Notes: generated by a model from the letters alone, not told the origin. 64,000 nt of DNA from Roseateles depolymerans (GCA_003241055.1 QFOD01000024.1:15548-79547), one strand, 5' to 3'. Shown: positions 45,396 through 55,941, counted from the first letter of the stretch. Translations and numbers: made by a program.

Positions 45396-45407
45396 ACGGT
45401 TCGCAAC

Positions 45408-46490
45408 GTGCCTAGCTTTGTCCGCTCCCAGATCCTGGTCGCCCTGGCCACCATCGCCGGCGCGCTGTTGATGCTCTATGCCTGGCGGCTGCCACCGTTC
45501 AAGGGCTCGGTGGAGAGCACCGAAAACGCCTACGTGCGCGGCGCCATCACCGTGATTGCCCCCAAGGTGGACGGCTACGTCACCGAAGTGCTGGTGCACG
45601 ACTTCCAGACGGTGAAGGCGGGCGACACGCTGGTGCAGCTGGACGACCGCAACTACCGGCAGCGCGTGGCCCAGGCGCAGGCGACGCTGGCGGTGCAACA
45701 GGCCAATCTGGACAACCTGGCGCAGACCCAGCGGGTGCGGGAGGCCGGCATCAGCAACACCCAGGCCCAGGTGGCCGCCGCCCAGGCGCAGCAGATCAAC
45801 GCCACCGCGCAACTGGAACGCGCCGCGGCCGACCAGCGGCGTTCGGCCGAGCTGGTGGGCGACGGCTCGGTGTCACAGCGCGAATTCGACCAGACCCAGG
45901 GCAGCCTGCGCCAGGCCGAGGCGGCCCTGCGTCAGGCCCAGGCGGCGGTGCAGCAGGCCCAGGCCGCGGGGCGCGTCGCGCAAGAGGAACTGCGTGCCGT
46001 GGCCGTGAACAAGCAGGCCGTGGCCGCCGCGGTCGCCGGCGCGCAGGCCGCCGTCCAGCTCGCGCAGATCGACCTCGACAACACGCGCATCCGGGCCCCG
46101 CGCGACGGCACGGCTGGCGAGATCGGCGTGAAGCTGGGGCAATACGTGACCCCGGGCACCCAACTGCTGGCCCTGGTGCCCGCCCAGGTCTGGGTGGTGG
46201 CAAACTTCAAGGAGGCGCAGACCGCTCGCATCCAGGTCGGGCAGCCCGCCACGCTGCGCGTGGACGGCCTGGACGACGCCGTTCTCAAAGGTGTCGTGGA
46301 GAGCCTGTCACCCGCAACGGGGTCGGAGTTCAGCGTGATCCGCGCCGACAACGCCACCGGCAACTTCACGAAGATCCCGCAGCGGCTGCCGGTACGGATC
46401 CGTGTGAGTCCGGATCAGCCGCTGGCCAGCCGCCTGCGGCCCGGCCTGTCCGTGCTGGCCGAGGTCGATACCGCCGGAGGCCCACGATGA
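45408..46490 (+). CDS. HlyD/EmrA-type membrane fusion protein
   Basis: A 360-residue periplasmic adaptor anchored by one N-terminal helix (ILVALATIAGALLMLYAW). The lipoyl halves are ENAYVRGAITVIAPKVDGYV and DNTRIRAPRDGTAGEIGVKL, and a long Ala/Gln-rich coiled coil lies between them (about residues 85-215). The GTG start at 45408 begins MPSFVRSQ. The final ATGA overlaps the start of the outer-membrane factor gene. It links the MFS pump to the outer-membrane channel. Confidence 0.92.
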   Translation: MPSFVRSQILVALATIAGALLMLYAWRLPPFKGSVESTENAYVRGAITVIAPKVDGYVTEVLVHDFQTVKAGDTLVQLDDRNYRQRVAQAQATLAVQQANLDNLAQTQRVREAGISNTQAQVAAAQAQQINATAQLERAAADQRRSAELVGDGSVSQREFDQTQGSLRQAEAALRQAQAAVQQAQAAGRVAQEELRAVAVNKQAVAAAVAGAQAAVQLAQIDLDNTRIRAPRDGTAGEIGVKLGQYVTPGTQLLALVPAQVWVVANFKEAQTARIQVGQPATLRVDGLDDAVLKGVVESLSPATGSEFSVIRADNATGNFTKIPQRLPVRIRVSPDQPLASRLRPGLSVLAEVDTAGGPR

Positions 46491-47896
46491 CCCGCCGGCC
46501 CCGGGCGACCCCCTTGCTGCTGCTGGGCGCCTGCCTCGCCCTCGGCGCCTGCAGTACCACGCTAGCGCCTGCGCCGCCGTCCGCACCTGCGGTGCCCGAC
46601 GCCTGGCGTCAAGCCGGGGGCCAACAGCCAGTGCACGCCGGTTGGTGGCGCGCCTACGGGGACGACACGCTGAATGCGCTCATTGCCGAAGCGCTGGCCA
46701 ACAACCACGACCTCCGGATGGCCAGCGCACGTCTTGCCGAAGCGCGCGCGCTGGCGGAAGCCCAGGCCGGCGCGCAATGGCCGTCGCTGGATCTCGCCGC
46801 TGGCGGCTCCCGGGCACGGGCCATCAGCGACGTCTCACTCAAGCCCTACCTGTCCACTGGCCATCAGGAGCTGTTCCAGGCGGCATACGAGGTCGATCTG
46901 TCCGGCCGCATCGCCGCGGCGCTGAACGCGGCCGAGGCCAACGCCCAGGCCAGCGCGGCCATGCGCGACTCGGTCCAGCTCTCGCTGACCGCCACGGTGG
47001 CAAGCACCTACCTGTCGCTCCTGCAACTCGACGCACAGCTGGCGCTGACCCGGCAGACGATGGCGTCTCGCCAAGCCTCGCTGCAGCTCACCCGCCAACG
47101 CGAACACAGTGGCCACGCGAGCGCGCTGGAGTCCGCCCAGGCCGAGGCCGAATGGCGCAACACGGCCCTGGTCGAGCCCCAGCTGCTGCAGGCCATTCAG
47201 CGCCAGGAAGCCACGCTGAATCTGCTGCTGGCCCGGCTGCCGGGGCCGATCAAGCGCGGCCGGCCGCTCGCAGCCTGGGTGGCACGAGGGCTCCCGGCGG
47301 CAGGCCTGCCCTCGGAGCTGCTGCGACGTCGCCCGGACCTGGCCGCCGCAGAACTTCAGCTGGTGGCCGCAGATGCCCAGCTTGCCGCCTCGCGCGCCGC
47401 ACTGCTGCCCTCGCTACGGCTGACGGCCAGCCTCGGCAGGACCGGCGCCAGCGTCCTCCACGGTGACCCGTTCACGATATGGAGCGTTGGCGGCAGCGTG
47501 CTCGCACCGCTCTTCAACGGCGGTCGACTGCGCGCTCAGGTGCGAGCCAGTGACGCCCGCAGAGAGCAGGCGTTGACGGCCTATGAGCACGCCACGCTGG
47601 CGGCCTTCGAGGAGGTCGACACCCTGCTCGACAGCTATGCGCTGGTGCGGCAGCAGCTGGAACAGGCGGCTGGCCAACAGCAGGCACTGGCCGAAGCCCT
47701 GCGCATCGCGCAACGTCGCCGGGCAGCCGGCTACGCGTCCTACCTTGACGAGCTGGTGGCGCAGCGCGGCCTCTTCGCGGCGCAGCAAGGCGCGCTTCAG
47801 TACCAGGCCGCACTCTTGCAGGGCGAGGTGGCGTTGTACCGGGCATTGGGTGGCGGATGGGATGACGGCACGCATCGCCCACCCGCAGCGCCATAA
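46487..47896 (+). CDS. NodT-family outer-membrane efflux lipoprotein
   Basis: A 469-residue TolC-like channel protein with a lipoprotein signal ending LALGACS (lipobox LGAC). Two outer-membrane efflux repeats are visible, each with the LIAEALANNHDLRMASARL or GGRLRAQVRASDARREQAL type of helical start, and a GLPSELLRRRPDLAAAE motif typical of NodT/OprM proteins. The ATG overlaps the stop of the fusion-protein gene. It completes the tripartite pump. Confidence 0.92.
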   Translation: MTRRPRATPLLLLGACLALGACSTTLAPAPPSAPAVPDAWRQAGGQQPVHAGWWRAYGDDTLNALIAEALANNHDLRMASARLAEARALAEAQAGAQWPSLDLAAGGSRARAISDVSLKPYLSTGHQELFQAAYEVDLSGRIAAALNAAEANAQASAAMRDSVQLSLTATVASTYLSLLQLDAQLALTRQTMASRQASLQLTRQREHSGHASALESAQAEAEWRNTALVEPQLLQAIQRQEATLNLLLARLPGPIKRGRPLAAWVARGLPAAGLPSELLRRRPDLAAAELQLVAADAQLAASRAALLPSLRLTASLGRTGASVLHGDPFTIWSVGGSVLAPLFNGGRLRAQVRASDARREQALTAYEHATLAAFEEVDTLLDSYALVRQQLEQAAGQQQALAEALRIAQRRRAAGYASYLDELVAQRGLFAAQQGALQYQAALLQGEVALYRALGGGWDDGTHRPPAAP

Positions 47897-47930
47897 CGCC
47901 TTCGCCAGCATATTGGCAGGCGATCGCACA

Positions 47931-47965
47931 AAACAAAACGGCCCGAACTGAATCGTTCGGGCCGT
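47931..47965 (-). terminator. Terminator after initiator tRNA copy 1
   Basis: An 11-base stem, ACGGCCCGAAC (47938-47948) with GTTCGGGCCGT (47955-47965), and a 6-base loop is followed on the minus strand by TTTTGTTTT. It lies 11 bases downstream of the tRNA gene at 47977-48053. Confidence 0.85.
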
Positions 47966-47976
47966 CCTTGTCGACT

Positions 47977-48053
<77 letters not shown>

Positions 48054-48087
48054 ACTGTTTTTCGCTGCTCGGGAAACGACTCCCGAC

Positions 48088-48114
48088 AAAAAAAGCCGCT
48101 GAAGACAGCGGCTT
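48088..48114 (-). terminator. Terminator between the two initiator tRNA genes
   Basis: A 9-base stem, AAGCCGCTG (48093-48101) with CAGCGGCTT (48106-48114), and a 4-base loop is followed on the minus strand by seven T residues. It terminates transcripts of the upstream tRNA copy before the downstream copy. Confidence 0.85.
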
Positions 48115-48126
48115 CTTATCAATCTC

Positions 48127-48203
<77 letters not shown>

Positions 48204-48215
48204 ACTGAAGCTAGC

Positions 48216-48244
48216 AGTGTAGCACGGTTTTCACCAACCTGAAA
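48216..48244 (-). promoter_or_regulatory. Possible sigma70 promoter for the initiator tRNA genes
   Basis: On the minus strand TTTCAG (48244-48239) and TACACT (48221-48216) are spaced by 17 bases, and the predicted start is about 6-8 bases before the tRNA 5' end. It lies after the rplQ terminator. The hexamers are imperfect, so this is a moderate call. Confidence 0.4.
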
Positions 48245-48265
48245 CGAGTCCCACCGCCCGCCAAT

Positions 48266-48297
48266 GAAAAAGGCCAGCAGATCGCTCTGCTGGCCTT
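48266..48297 (-). terminator. Terminator of the alpha (rpsM-rplQ) operon
   Basis: A 12-base perfect stem, AAGGCCAGCAGA (48270-48281) with TCTGCTGGCCTT (48286-48297), and a 4-base loop is followed on the minus strand by a TTTTTC run. It lies 39 bases after the rplQ stop. Confidence 0.9.
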
Positions 48298-48336
48298 GCA
48301 TGAATCTCGAACGCGCGCAGCTTGCGCGCCAACGGA

Positions 48337-48729
48337 TTACTCGGCGGCGGCTTCGGCCACCGCGCCTTCTTCAGCGCGGTCAACCAGCTCGACGTACGCC
48401 ATGGGCGCGTTGTCGCCGACGCGGAAACCCATCTTCAGGATACGGGTGTAGCCGCCCGGGCGGGTCTTGAAACGCGGGCCCAGTTCGTTGAACAGCTTGA
48501 CGACGATGTCGCGGTCGCGCAGGCGGTCGAAAGCCAGACGGCGGTTGGCAACCGTCGGCTCCTTGGCCAGCGTGATCAGGGGCTCAACGACCTTGCGCAG
48601 TTCCTTGGCCTTGGGCAGGGTGGTCTTGATGGCTTCGTGCTGCAGCAGCGAAACGCACATGTTGCGCAGCATCGCCTTGCGATGTTCGCTGGTACGGTTC
48701 AGCTTGCGGAGGCCGTGACGGTGACGCAT
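48337..48729 (-). CDS. rplQ: 50S ribosomal protein L17
   Basis: A 130-residue protein of the large subunit, near the exit of the peptide tunnel. It starts [20 protein letters not shown] and has [17 protein letters not shown] and [10 protein letters not shown], all typical of L17; the last 12 residues are an acidic/Ala tail. It is the last gene of the alpha operon, 87 bases after rpoA, and is followed by a terminator. Confidence 0.98.
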   Translation of the reverse strand: MRHRHGLRKLNRTSEHRKAMLRNMCVSLLQHEAIKTTLPKAKELRKVVEPLITLAKEPTVANRRLAFDRLRDRDIVVKLFNELGPRFKTRPGGYTRILKMGFRVGDNAPMAYVELVDRAEEGAVAEAAAE

Positions 48730-48816
48730 GGTGCTTTCCTTTCACTTCGTTAATACCGACAGCCGTATCAGGTACTGCCGGGTGCACCGGCCGGTTTCAA
48801 CCGGCCACTTTAAAAA

Positions 48817-49806
48817 TCAACGCTTGTCGAGACCTTGGGGAGGCCAGTTCTCGAGGCGTGCGCCGAGGGTGAGACCGCGGGAAGCCAGAACTTCCTTGAT
48901 CTCGTTGAGCGACTTGCGACCCAGGTTCGGAGTCTTGAGCAGCTCGGTCTCGGTACGTTGGATCAGATCGCCGATGTAGTAGATGTTCTCGGCCTTCAGG
49001 CAGTTCGCGGAACGAACCGTCAGTTCGAGCTCATCGACCGGGCGCAGCAGGATCGGATCGAAGCTGCTGGCGCGCTGGGCCGGCTGGTCGAAGGCATCAA
49101 CCAGATCCGTGCCCTGCAGTTGGGCGAAGACCGCCAGCTGTTCAACCAGGATCTTGGCGGAGGCGCGGATCGCTTCCTCGGGCGAGATGGCGCCGTTGGT
49201 CTCGATCTCCATGACCAGCTTGTCCAGGTCGGTACGCTGCTCGACGCGAGCGTTCTCGACGGCATAGCTGACGCGCTTGACCGGGCTGAACGAGGCGTCC
49301 AGCACGATGCGGCCGATGGACTTCGTCGGCTCATCGCCGAAACGACGCAGGTTACCCGGCACATAGCCGCGGCCCTTCTCGACCTTGATCTGCATGTCCA
49401 GCTTGCCGCCTTGCGACAGGTGAGCGATGACGTGATCAGGGTTGATGATTTCGACGTCGTGCGGCGTCTGGATATCGGCGGCCGTAACAGGGCCTTCGCC
49501 TTCCTTGCGCAGCACCAGCGTGACTTCCTCGCGGTTGTGCAGACGGAAGACCACACCCTTGAGGTTCAGCATGACGTGAACCACGTCCTCTTGCACGCCA
49601 TCGATGGCCGAGTACTCGTGCAACACGCCCGCGATCGTCACCTCGGTCGGCGCATAACCCACCATCGACGAGAGCAGCACACGGCGCAGGGCGTTGCCCA
49701 GGGTGTGACCGTAGCCGCGTTCGAACGGCTCCAGCGTGACCTTGGCGCGATGACCGCCCAGGGGCTCCACGTTGATGGACTTGGGTTTGAGCAGATTGGT
49801 TTGCAT
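48817..49806 (-). CDS. rpoA: RNA polymerase alpha subunit
   Basis: A 329-residue subunit. The N-terminal domain (about 1-235) has [20 protein letters not shown], which drives alpha dimerisation and assembly with beta and beta-prime. The C-terminal domain (about 255-315) has [16 protein letters not shown] and [19 protein letters not shown], which bind UP elements and activators. It lies between rpsD (139-base gap) and rplQ, the standard alpha-operon order. Confidence 0.99.
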   Translation of the reverse strand: MQTNLLKPKSINVEPLGGHRAKVTLEPFERGYGHTLGNALRRVLLSSMVGYAPTEVTIAGVLHEYSAIDGVQEDVVHVMLNLKGVVFRLHNREEVTLVLRKEGEGPVTAADIQTPHDVEIINPDHVIAHLSQGGKLDMQIKVEKGRGYVPGNLRRFGDEPTKSIGRIVLDASFSPVKRVSYAVENARVEQRTDLDKLVMEIETNGAISPEEAIRASAKILVEQLAVFAQLQGTDLVDAFDQPAQRASSFDPILLRPVDELELTVRSANCLKAENIYYIGDLIQRTETELLKTPNLGRKSLNEIKEVLASRGLTLGARLENWPPQGLDKR

Positions 49807-49945
49807 GAGGTCTTTCTTTCAATACCCTCGGTTCGTTACACCGATAAGGCTGAGGACCAGCCGGGCTGACCCTCCCTGGAGCCAGGTCCCGGACGAGGAA
49901 ACGCCGACGCGGTCGACAAACGACCGAATCGGCGCGGGAAACGCA

Positions 49946-50569
49946 TTAACGCGAGTAGAGCTCGACGATCAGCGACTCGTTGATCTCAGCGCCGAATTCG
50001 TCGCGGTCCGGCGTCTTCTTGAAGATGCCTTCCAGCTTGGTGCCGTCAACCTGAACCCAGGCGGGCAGACCGATGGACTCGGCCAGCTTGAAGGAGTCGG
50101 TGATGCGCAGTTGCTTCTTGGACTTTTCGCGCACCGCGACCGTGTCGCCGGCCTTGACCAGGTAGGACGCGATGTTGACGATTTCGCCGTTCACCGTGAT
50201 CGCCTTGTGCGAGACCAGCTGACGCGCTTCCGCACGCGTGGAGCCGAAGCCCATGCGATACACGACGTTGTCCAGACGCGATTCCAGCAGTTGCAGCAGG
50301 TTCACGCCGGTCGAGCCCTTGCGACGCTCGGCCTCGGCGAAGTAGCGGCGGAACTGACGCTCCAGCACGCCGTACATGCGCTTGACCTTCTGCTTCTCAC
50401 GCAGTTGCAGGCCGAAGTCAGAGGTGCGCTGACCCGACGTGCGGCCGTGTTGGCCAGGCTTGGAGTCGAACTTCGCCTTGTCGCTGATGGCGCGACGGGC
50501 GCTCTTCAGGAAAAGGTCGGTGCCTTCACGGCGGGAAAGCTTGGCCTTGGGTCCGAGGTAACGTGCCAC
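49946..50569 (-). CDS. rpsD: 30S ribosomal protein S4
   Basis: A 207-residue primary rRNA-binding protein that starts assembly of the 30S body and in enterobacteria represses its own operon. It has a GTG start ([20 protein letters not shown]) with AAGGAC upstream, and the S4 RNA-binding domain reads [21 protein letters not shown] then [17 protein letters not shown]. An unusually long 238-base spacer separates it from rpsK. Confidence 0.99.
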   Translation of the reverse strand: MARYLGPKAKLSRREGTDLFLKSARRAISDKAKFDSKPGQHGRTSGQRTSDFGLQLREKQKVKRMYGVLERQFRRYFAEAERRKGSTGVNLLQLLESRLDNVVYRMGFGSTRAEARQLVSHKAITVNGEIVNIASYLVKAGDTVAVREKSKKQLRITDSFKLAESIGLPAWVQVDGTKLEGIFKKTPDRDEFGAEINESLIVELYSR

Positions 50570-50807
50570 TTTGAGTGTCCTTGTTCAATCTAACGTCAGC
50601 GGCCGGTACAGCCAACATGACGCGAGTCCAGCCGATGTTGTTGTGGGCTTGGACGGTGGGCTTGCTGGGGCTAGCAGCCCCAAAGACGAACGCCTGCTGG
50701 CGCCGTCAACGATGAAGCCGGCGAGGCACTTTCGCGCCCGCCGGCTAGGGAAAACGCGCGATTATCGCACCGTCAACCGAATCTGCAAGAGCCTGGGAAA
50801 ACCAGGT
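50570..50807 (-). promoter_or_regulatory. rpsK-rpsD spacer: structured leader
   Basis: A 238-base gap without a gene inside the alpha operon. On the minus strand it holds a promoter-like pair (listed separately) and then an 8-base stem AGCCGGCG/CGCCGGCT (50716-50723 with 50739-50746) around a GC-rich loop. A 6-base repeat GGGGCT-AGC-AGCCCC lies nearer to rpsD. A leader bound by S4 is plausible because S4 autoregulates this operon in enterobacteria, but that target is elsewhere there. Confidence 0.45.
50761..50788 (-). promoter_or_regulatory. Probable sigma70 promoter for rpsD-rpoA-rplQ
   Basis: On the minus strand TTGCAG (50788-50783) and GATAAT (50766-50761) are spaced by 16 bases; the -10 box matches the consensus at five of six positions. 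It lies just after the rpsK stop, giving a leader of about 185 bases before rpsD. Confidence 0.5.
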
Positions 50808-51212
50808 TTAGATACGGCGACGCTTCTGCGGACGGCAGCCGTTGTGCGGAACGGGCGTCACGTCGGAGATCGACGTGATGCGGATGCCCAGAGCAGCCAG
50901 CGCGCGAACCGACGATTCACGACCCGGGCCGGGGCCCTTGATCTTCACGTCCAGGTTCTTGATGCCTTGCTCTTGCGCCGCACGACCTGCCACCTCGGCA
51001 GCAACCTGAGCCGCGAAGGGAGTCGACTTGCGCGAACCCTTGAAGCCCTGGCCACCAGAGGAAGCCCACGACAGCGCGCCGCCTTGGCGGTCGGTGATCG
51101 TGATGATGGTGTTGTTGAACGAAGCGTGAACGTGCGCGATGCCGTCAGCAACGTTCTTGCGGACCTTCTTGCGGACGCGCTGAGCAGCCGAATTATTGGG
51201 TGCCTTTGCCAT
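50808..51212 (-). CDS. rpsK: 30S ribosomal protein S11
   Basis: A 134-residue protein of the 30S platform. It contains [20 protein letters not shown] and the conserved C-terminal [31 protein letters not shown]. It follows rpsM by 29 bases in the alpha operon. Confidence 0.99.
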   Translation of the reverse strand: MAKAPNNSAAQRVRKKVRKNVADGIAHVHASFNNTIITITDRQGGALSWASSGGQGFKGSRKSTPFAAQVAAEVAGRAAQEQGIKNLDVKIKGPGPGRESSVRALAALGIRITSISDVTPVPHNGCRPQKRRRI

Positions 51213-51241
51213 ATTGACCTTCTTTCAGTTCGGTGCTGCGA

Positions 51242-51607
51242 TCACTTCTTGCCGGTAGCCGCGGCCTTGCGCGGACCCTTGCGGGTACGAGCATTGGTGC
51301 GGGTACGCTGGCCGCGCATCGGCAGGCCACGGCGATGGCGGAAGCCGCGATAGCAGCCCAGATCCATCAAACGCTTGATGTTGATGGACTGCTCACGACG
51401 CAGATCGCCTTCGATGGTCAACTTGTTGACTTCGTCACGGATCTTTTCGAGATCGCCGTCAGTCAGGTCCTTGACCTTCTTGTCGAACGGGATACCGCAG
51501 GTGGTGCAGATCTTCTGAGCGGTCGTACGGCCAATGCCGTAGATCGAGGTCAGGCCGATCTCCGTGTGCTTTTGCGGCGGAATGTTGATACCAGCAATAC
51601 GTGCCAT
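51242..51607 (-). CDS. rpsM: 30S ribosomal protein S13
   Basis: A 121-residue protein of the 30S head that contacts the 50S subunit and P-site tRNA. It starts [20 protein letters not shown] and ends with the basic tail [18 protein letters not shown]. It is the first gene of the alpha operon and follows rpmJ by 30 bases. Confidence 0.99.
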   Translation of the reverse strand: MARIAGINIPPQKHTEIGLTSIYGIGRTTAQKICTTCGIPFDKKVKDLTDGDLEKIRDEVNKLTIEGDLRREQSINIKRLMDLGCYRGFRHRRGLPMRGQRTRTNARTRKGPRKAAATGKK

Positions 51608-51637
51608 GGTGGTCCTCTAATTCTGTCGTGCGGCCAA

Positions 51638-51751
51638 TCAGCCTTGACGCTGCTTATGACGCGGGTCGGTGCAGATCACGCGCACCACACCCTTGCGGCG
51701 GATGATCTTGCAATTGCGGCACATCTGCTTCACGGATGCCGAAACTTTCAT
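51638..51751 (-). CDS. rpmJ: 50S ribosomal protein L36
   Basis: A 37-residue protein that is easily missed by length cut-offs. The minus strand reads [20 protein letters not shown] and ends [14 protein letters not shown]11, C14, C27 and H32 form the zinc ribbon, so this is the Cys-containing form. It sits between infA and rpsM, its usual place at the end of the spc operon. Confidence 0.97.
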   Translation of the reverse strand: MKVSASVKQMCRNCKIIRRKGVVRVICTDPRHKQRQG

Positions 51752-51812
51752 GGTCTGCTCCTTGGCCTAACTCTTCTTGCGCTCTTCACGCGTTCCCGGG
51801 GGTTCAAACAGC

Positions 51813-52031
51813 TCACTTCGCCCGGAACACGATGCGAGCACGACTCAAATCGTAGGGTGTCAACTCCACGGTCACCTTGTCGCCAGGCAGGATGCGTATG
51901 TAGTGCATACGCATCTTGCCGGAGATGTGTCCGAGAACGACATGCCCGTTCTCCAACTTCACACGAAACGTGGCATTGGGCAGATTCTCCAGAATCTCGC
52001 CCTGCATTTGAATGACGTCGTCTTTCGCCAT
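51813..52031 (-). CDS. infA: Translation initiation factor IF-1
   Basis: A 72-residue OB-fold protein that blocks the ribosomal A site during initiation. It starts [20 protein letters not shown] and contains [20 protein letters not shown]. Its location between secY and rpmJ is normal in beta-proteobacteria and differs from Escherichia coli, where infA is elsewhere. Confidence 0.98.
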   Translation of the reverse strand: MAKDDVIQMQGEILENLPNATFRVKLENGHVVLGHISGKMRMHYIRILPGDKVTVELTPYDLSRARIVFRAK

Positions 52032-52081
52032 GCCGCGTTTTATGTGAGTTGAATCAAACTCTTCCTGACCAGCCTCTCAGC

Positions 52082-53392
52082 TTAGTTTGCCTTGAAGCTC
52101 GCCTTTTTCAGCAGCGACTCATACTGCTGACTCATGATGTAACTCTGCACCTGCGCCCAGAAGTCCATCGTGACGACCACGATGATCAGCAGGGACGTGC
52201 CACCGAAATAAAACGGAACGTTGTACTTCAGCGTCAGGAACTCCGGCAGCAAGCAGACCAACGTCACGTAGATCGCGCCTGCCAGAGTCAGACGGGACAG
52301 GATCTTGTCGATGTGCTTGGCAGTCTGTTCGCCCGGACGAATGCCAGGGATGAACGCGCCACTCTTCTTCAGGTTGTCTGCCGTCTCACGGCTGTTGAAA
52401 ACCAGCGCCGTGTAGAAGAAGCAGAAGAACACGATGGCCGCAGAGTACAGCAGCACGTAGATCGGCTGCCCTGGACTCACCATGCCAGCCAGGTCCTTCA
52501 ACCAGCGCAGACTGTCACCGGTCGCAAACCAGCTCACCACCGTGGTCGGCAGCAGGATGATCGACGACGCGAAGATCGGCGGGATCACGCCCGACATGTT
52601 CAGCTTCAGCGGCAGGTGCGACGACTGGCCACCATAGACCTTGTTGCCGACCTGACGCTTGGCGTAGTTCACCAGGATCTTGCGCTGACCGCGTTCGACG
52701 AACACGACCGCGAAGGTCACGAGAACAACCAGCGAAATCACGATCAACGCAGAGCCGTAGCCCATCGCACCGGTGCGAACCAGCTCGAACAGCCCGCCAA
52801 TGGCACCCGGCAGACCCGCGGCAATACCGCCGAAGATCAGGATCGAGATACCGTTACCCAGGCCACGTTCCGTAATCTGCTCGCCCAGCCACATCAGGAA
52901 CATCGTGCCGGCCACAAGGCTGGACACCGTCGTGACGCGGAAGCCGAAACCCGGGCTCAGCACCAGGCCCGCCGAACCTTCCAGAGCAAGCGCAATCGAC
53001 AGGCTTTGGAAAATCGCCAGGCCCAACGTGCCGTATCGGGTGTACTGCGTGATCTTGCGACGCCCTGCTTCGCCTTCCTTCTTCAACTGCTCCAGCGTCG
53101 GGACCACGTAGGTCATCAGCTGGATCACGATCGATGCGGAGATGTAAGGCGTGATGCCCAACGCGAACACCGTGAAGCGCGACAGAGCGCCACCCGAGAA
53201 CATGTTGAACAGGCTCAGGATGCCACCGGCTTGACCTTTGAAGAACTGCGCGAGCTGATTCGGGTCGATACCTGGCACGGGGATATGCGCCCCGATACGG
53301 TAGACGACCAGAGCCAGCAGCAGAAAGACAAGCCGGCGACGCAGGTCACCGAACTTGCCACTCTTGGCCAGCTGATTCGCGTTGGTTGCCAC
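52082..53392 (-). CDS. secY: Protein translocase subunit SecY
   Basis: A 436-residue inner-membrane channel protein with ten hydrophobic helices. Conserved parts include [20 protein letters not shown] (TM1), the plug region that follows, and ESQLM-like [20 protein letters not shown]. It forms the protein-export pore with SecE and SecG. It lies 22 bases after rplO in the spc operon. Confidence 0.99.
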   Translation of the reverse strand: MATNANQLAKSGKFGDLRRRLVFLLLALVVYRIGAHIPVPGIDPNQLAQFFKGQAGGILSLFNMFSGGALSRFTVFALGITPYISASIVIQLMTYVVPTLEQLKKEGEAGRRKITQYTRYGTLGLAIFQSLSIALALEGSAGLVLSPGFGFRVTTVSSLVAGTMFLMWLGEQITERGLGNGISILIFGGIAAGLPGAIGGLFELVRTGAMGYGSALIVISLVVLVTFAVVFVERGQRKILVNYAKRQVGNKVYGGQSSHLPLKLNMSGVIPPIFASSIILLPTTVVSWFATGDSLRWLKDLAGMVSPGQPIYVLLYSAAIVFFCFFYTALVFNSRETADNLKKSGAFIPGIRPGEQTAKHIDKILSRLTLAGAIYVTLVCLLPEFLTLKYNVPFYFGGTSLLIIVVVTMDFWAQVQSYIMSQQYESLLKKASFKAN

Positions 53393-53414
53393 GCTGGATC
53401 AGTCCCTGAAGGGT

Positions 53415-53846
53415 TTAGGCAACGGAGCCGCCGGCGGCCTCGATGGCAGCCTTGGCACCCTTGGTGGCGATCACGCCCTTGAGCGCAACCTTGCGCTCGA
53501 TGGCGCCGGACAGGATGACCTTGACCGTCTTGGCCAGTTGGGGCACCACACCAGCAGCCTTCAGCGTCGACACGTCGATTTCTTCGCCAACCAGCGCCTG
53601 CAGATCAGACAGCGTGATCTCGGCGTTGTACTTCAGCGTCGTCGACTTGAAGCCGCGCTTGGGCAGACGGCGCTGCAGCGGCATTTGACCGCCTTCGAAA
53701 CCGACCTTGTGGTAGCCGCCAGCACGGGACTTCTGGCCCTTGTGACCGCGACCGGCGGTCTTGCCCAGGCCGGAGCCGATGCCACGGCCGACACGGCGCT
53801 TGGCATGCTTGGCGCCCTCGGCGGGCTTGATCGTGTTGAGTTCCAT
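53415..53846 (-). CDS. rplO: 50S ribosomal protein L15
   Basis: A 143-residue protein with the Gly-rich N-terminal extension [20 protein letters not shown] that threads into 23S rRNA, then [20 protein letters not shown]. It precedes secY, the standard order. Confidence 0.99.
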   Translation of the reverse strand: MELNTIKPAEGAKHAKRRVGRGIGSGLGKTAGRGHKGQKSRAGGYHKVGFEGGQMPLQRRLPKRGFKSTTLKYNAEITLSDLQALVGEEIDVSTLKAAGVVPQLAKTVKVILSGAIERKVALKGVIATKGAKAAIEAAGGSVA

Positions 53847-53872
53847 CGTCTTGTCCTTCTGGGGTACGGGCC

Positions 53873-54055
53873 TTACAGCACCTGCACCAGGTAGGCGATC
53901 TTGTTGATCATGCCGCGCACGGCGGGCGTGTCTTCCAGGGTCTTGGTGCTGTTCAGCTTGCGCAGACCCAGGCCCACGACCGTGGCACGGTGCGAGGCAC
54001 GACAGCCGATGGGGCTGCGGACCAGCTTGACCGTCAGGGTTTTCTTGTCAGACAT
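53873..54055 (-). CDS. rpmD: 50S ribosomal protein L30
   Basis: A 60-residue protein with the L30 ferredoxin-like fold. It contains [20 protein letters not shown] and [20 protein letters not shown]. It lies between rpsE and rplO as expected. Confidence 0.98.
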   Translation of the reverse strand: MSDKKTLTVKLVRSPIGCRASHRATVVGLGLRKLNSTKTLEDTPAVRGMINKIAYLVQVL

Positions 54056-54075
54056 CTTGTGCTCCGCTCTGGCGA

Positions 54076-54597
54076 TCAGTTGAAGATTTCTTCAACCGTC
54101 TTGCCGCGCTTGGCAGCGACTTCCGACGCCGTGGTGGAACGCTTCAGTGCGTCCAGCGTGGCGCGGACCATGTTGTACGGGTTGGTCGAACCGTGGCTCT
54201 TGGACACGATATCGGTCACACCCATCACTTCGAAGACGGCACGCATCGGGCCGCCAGCAATGACGCCGGTACCGGTCGGAGCCGGAGCCAGCATCACGCG
54301 GGAAGCGCCGTGCTCGCCCACCACGTTGTGGTGCACGGAGCCGTTCTTCAGGGCGACCTTGAACATGTTGCGGCGCGCCGATTCCATGGCCTTCTGCACG
54401 GCCACCGGAACTTCCTTGGCCTTGCCCTTGCCCATGCCGATACGGCCATCGCCGTCACCGACCACGGTCAGCGCTGCGAAGGACAGCGTACGACCACCCT
54501 TAACGACCTTGGTGACGCGGTTGACCGCGATCATCTTTTCCTTCAGGCCGTCATCATTGCCTTCAGCCTGAGCGCCGCGAGGTTGAAACTTTGCCAT
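54076..54597 (-). CDS. rpsE: 30S ribosomal protein S5
   Basis: A 173-residue protein that affects decoding accuracy. The double-stranded RNA-binding domain reads [20 protein letters not shown] and [20 protein letters not shown]; the C-terminal half has [20 protein letters not shown]. It follows rplR by 18 bases. Confidence 0.99.
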   Translation of the reverse strand: MAKFQPRGAQAEGNDDGLKEKMIAVNRVTKVVKGGRTLSFAALTVVGDGDGRIGMGKGKAKEVPVAVQKAMESARRNMFKVALKNGSVHHNVVGEHGASRVMLAPAPTGTGVIAGGPMRAVFEVMGVTDIVSKSHGSTNPYNMVRATLDALKRSTTASEVAAKRGKTVEEIFN

Positions 54598-54615
54598 TTC
54601 GTATTCCTTGATGCG

Positions 54616-54981
54616 TCAGAACTGCAGGCCGGCTTCACGGGCGGCCTCGGCCAGCGCCTTGACGCGGCCGTGATAGGCGAAGCCCGAGCGGTCGAAGGCG
54701 ACCTTCTCGATGCCGGCAGCCTTGGCCTTCTCGGCGATGCGCTTGCCGATCAGCGTGGCGGCGGCAACATTGCCACCCTTGCCAGCGCTGCCCAGTTGGT
54801 CGCGCACTTCCTTCTCGGCGGTAGAGGCCGCTGCGAGCACCGTACCGCAGTCTTCGGAGATGACTTGGGCGTAGATGTGCAGATTGGAGCGGAACACCGT
54901 CAGACGGACCGCACGCTGGATCGCAATGCGCGCGCGGGTTTGGCGCGAGCGACGCAGGCGTTGTTCTTTCTTGGTCATCAT
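54616..54981 (-). CDS. rplR: 50S ribosomal protein L18
   Basis: A 121-residue 5S rRNA-binding protein. It has the basic N-terminus [15 protein letters not shown], then [16 protein letters not shown], and ends [26 protein letters not shown]-like in two parts. The position between rplF and rpsE is standard. Confidence 0.98.
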   Translation of the reverse strand: MMTKKEQRLRRSRQTRARIAIQRAVRLTVFRSNLHIYAQVISEDCGTVLAAASTAEKEVRDQLGSAGKGGNVAAATLIGKRIAEKAKAAGIEKVAFDRSGFAYHGRVKALAEAAREAGLQF

Positions 54982-54992
54982 GGCGCTGCTCC

Positions 54993-55526
54993 TTACTTCT
55001 TCTTGGTCTCTTTGAGGGTGACCTTCTCATCCGAATAACGGATGCCCTTGCCCTTGTAAGGCTCGGGGGGACGGAAGGCACGCACCTCAGCAGCGACCTG
55101 GCCGACGACCTGACGGTCGGCGCCCTTGATCAGGATTTCCGTTTGCGTCGGGCATTCGACCTTGATACCGGCCGGCATGTCCTTCACCACGGGATGCGAG
55201 AAGCCGATCTGCAGATTCAGCTTCTGGCCTTGAGCCTGGGCACGGAAGCCCACGCCCACCAGGTTCAGCTTGCGCTCGAAGCCCTTGCTCACGCCAGTCA
55301 CCATGTTGGCGACCAGGGCACGCATGGTGCCGCTCATGGCATCGGCTTCAGCACTGTCGTCCGAGGGGACGAAATTCAGCTTGCCTGCTTCGTTCTTGAT
55401 GCTCACCAGCTTGTTGGCCGGACGCACCAGCGTGCCGAGGGAGCCCTTGACGCTGATCGACTCAGCGGACACGGTCACATCGACGCCTTGCGGAATCGCG
55501 ACCGGCATTTTTCCAACGCGGGACAT
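54993..55526 (-). CDS. rplF: 50S ribosomal protein L6
   Basis: A 177-residue protein near the factor-binding site. It starts [20 protein letters not shown] and ends with [20 protein letters not shown]. Two L6 repeats are recognisable. It follows rpsH by 19 bases. Confidence 0.99.
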   Translation of the reverse strand: MSRVGKMPVAIPQGVDVTVSAESISVKGSLGTLVRPANKLVSIKNEAGKLNFVPSDDSAEADAMSGTMRALVANMVTGVSKGFERKLNLVGVGFRAQAQGQKLNLQIGFSHPVVKDMPAGIKVECPTQTEILIKGADRQVVGQVAAEVRAFRPPEPYKGKGIRYSDEKVTLKETKKK

Positions 55527-55545
55527 TGTCTGTCTCTCCTTGCGC

Positions 55546-55941
55546 TTAGGCGACGTAGCAGAGCACTTCGCCGCCGATACCGGCAGCGCGCGCCTTGCGG
55601 TCCGTCATCACACCCTTGGGGGTGGTGACAATCGCCACGCCCAGGCCATTCATGACCTGAGGAATGTCGTGGCGGCCCTTGTAGATGCGCAGACCAGGAC
55701 GGCTCACGCGCTCGATACGCTCGATGACGGGACGACCGGCGTAATACTTCAGCGCGATTTCCAGTTCAGGACGCGCAGCATCACCACGGACGGCGAAGTC
55801 GTCGATATAACCTTCGTCCTTCAGCACCTTGGCAATAGCCACCTTCAGCTTGGACGAGGGCATCGCCACGCTGGTCTTCTCAACGCTTTGGGCGTTGCGA
55901 ATACGGGTCAGCATATCGGCGATAGGATCACTCATGCTCAT
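55546..55941 (-). CDS. rpsH: 30S ribosomal protein S8
   Basis: A 131-residue protein that in enterobacteria also binds spc mRNA to repress the operon. It starts [20 protein letters not shown] and contains [20 protein letters not shown] and the C-terminal GEVLCYVA. It follows rpsN by 24 bases. Confidence 0.99.
   Translation of the reverse strand: MSMSDPIADMLTRIRNAQSVEKTSVAMPSSKLKVAIAKVLKDEGYIDDFAVRGDAARPELEIALKYYAGRPVIERIERVSRPGLRIYKGRHDIPQVMNGLGVAIVTTPKGVMTDRKARAAGIGGEVLCYVA

Noticed and set aside
43713..45812. A 699-codon open frame on the minus strand
   Set aside because: It is antisense to the MFS transporter and fusion-protein genes and is Gln/Gly/Arg-rich without domains.
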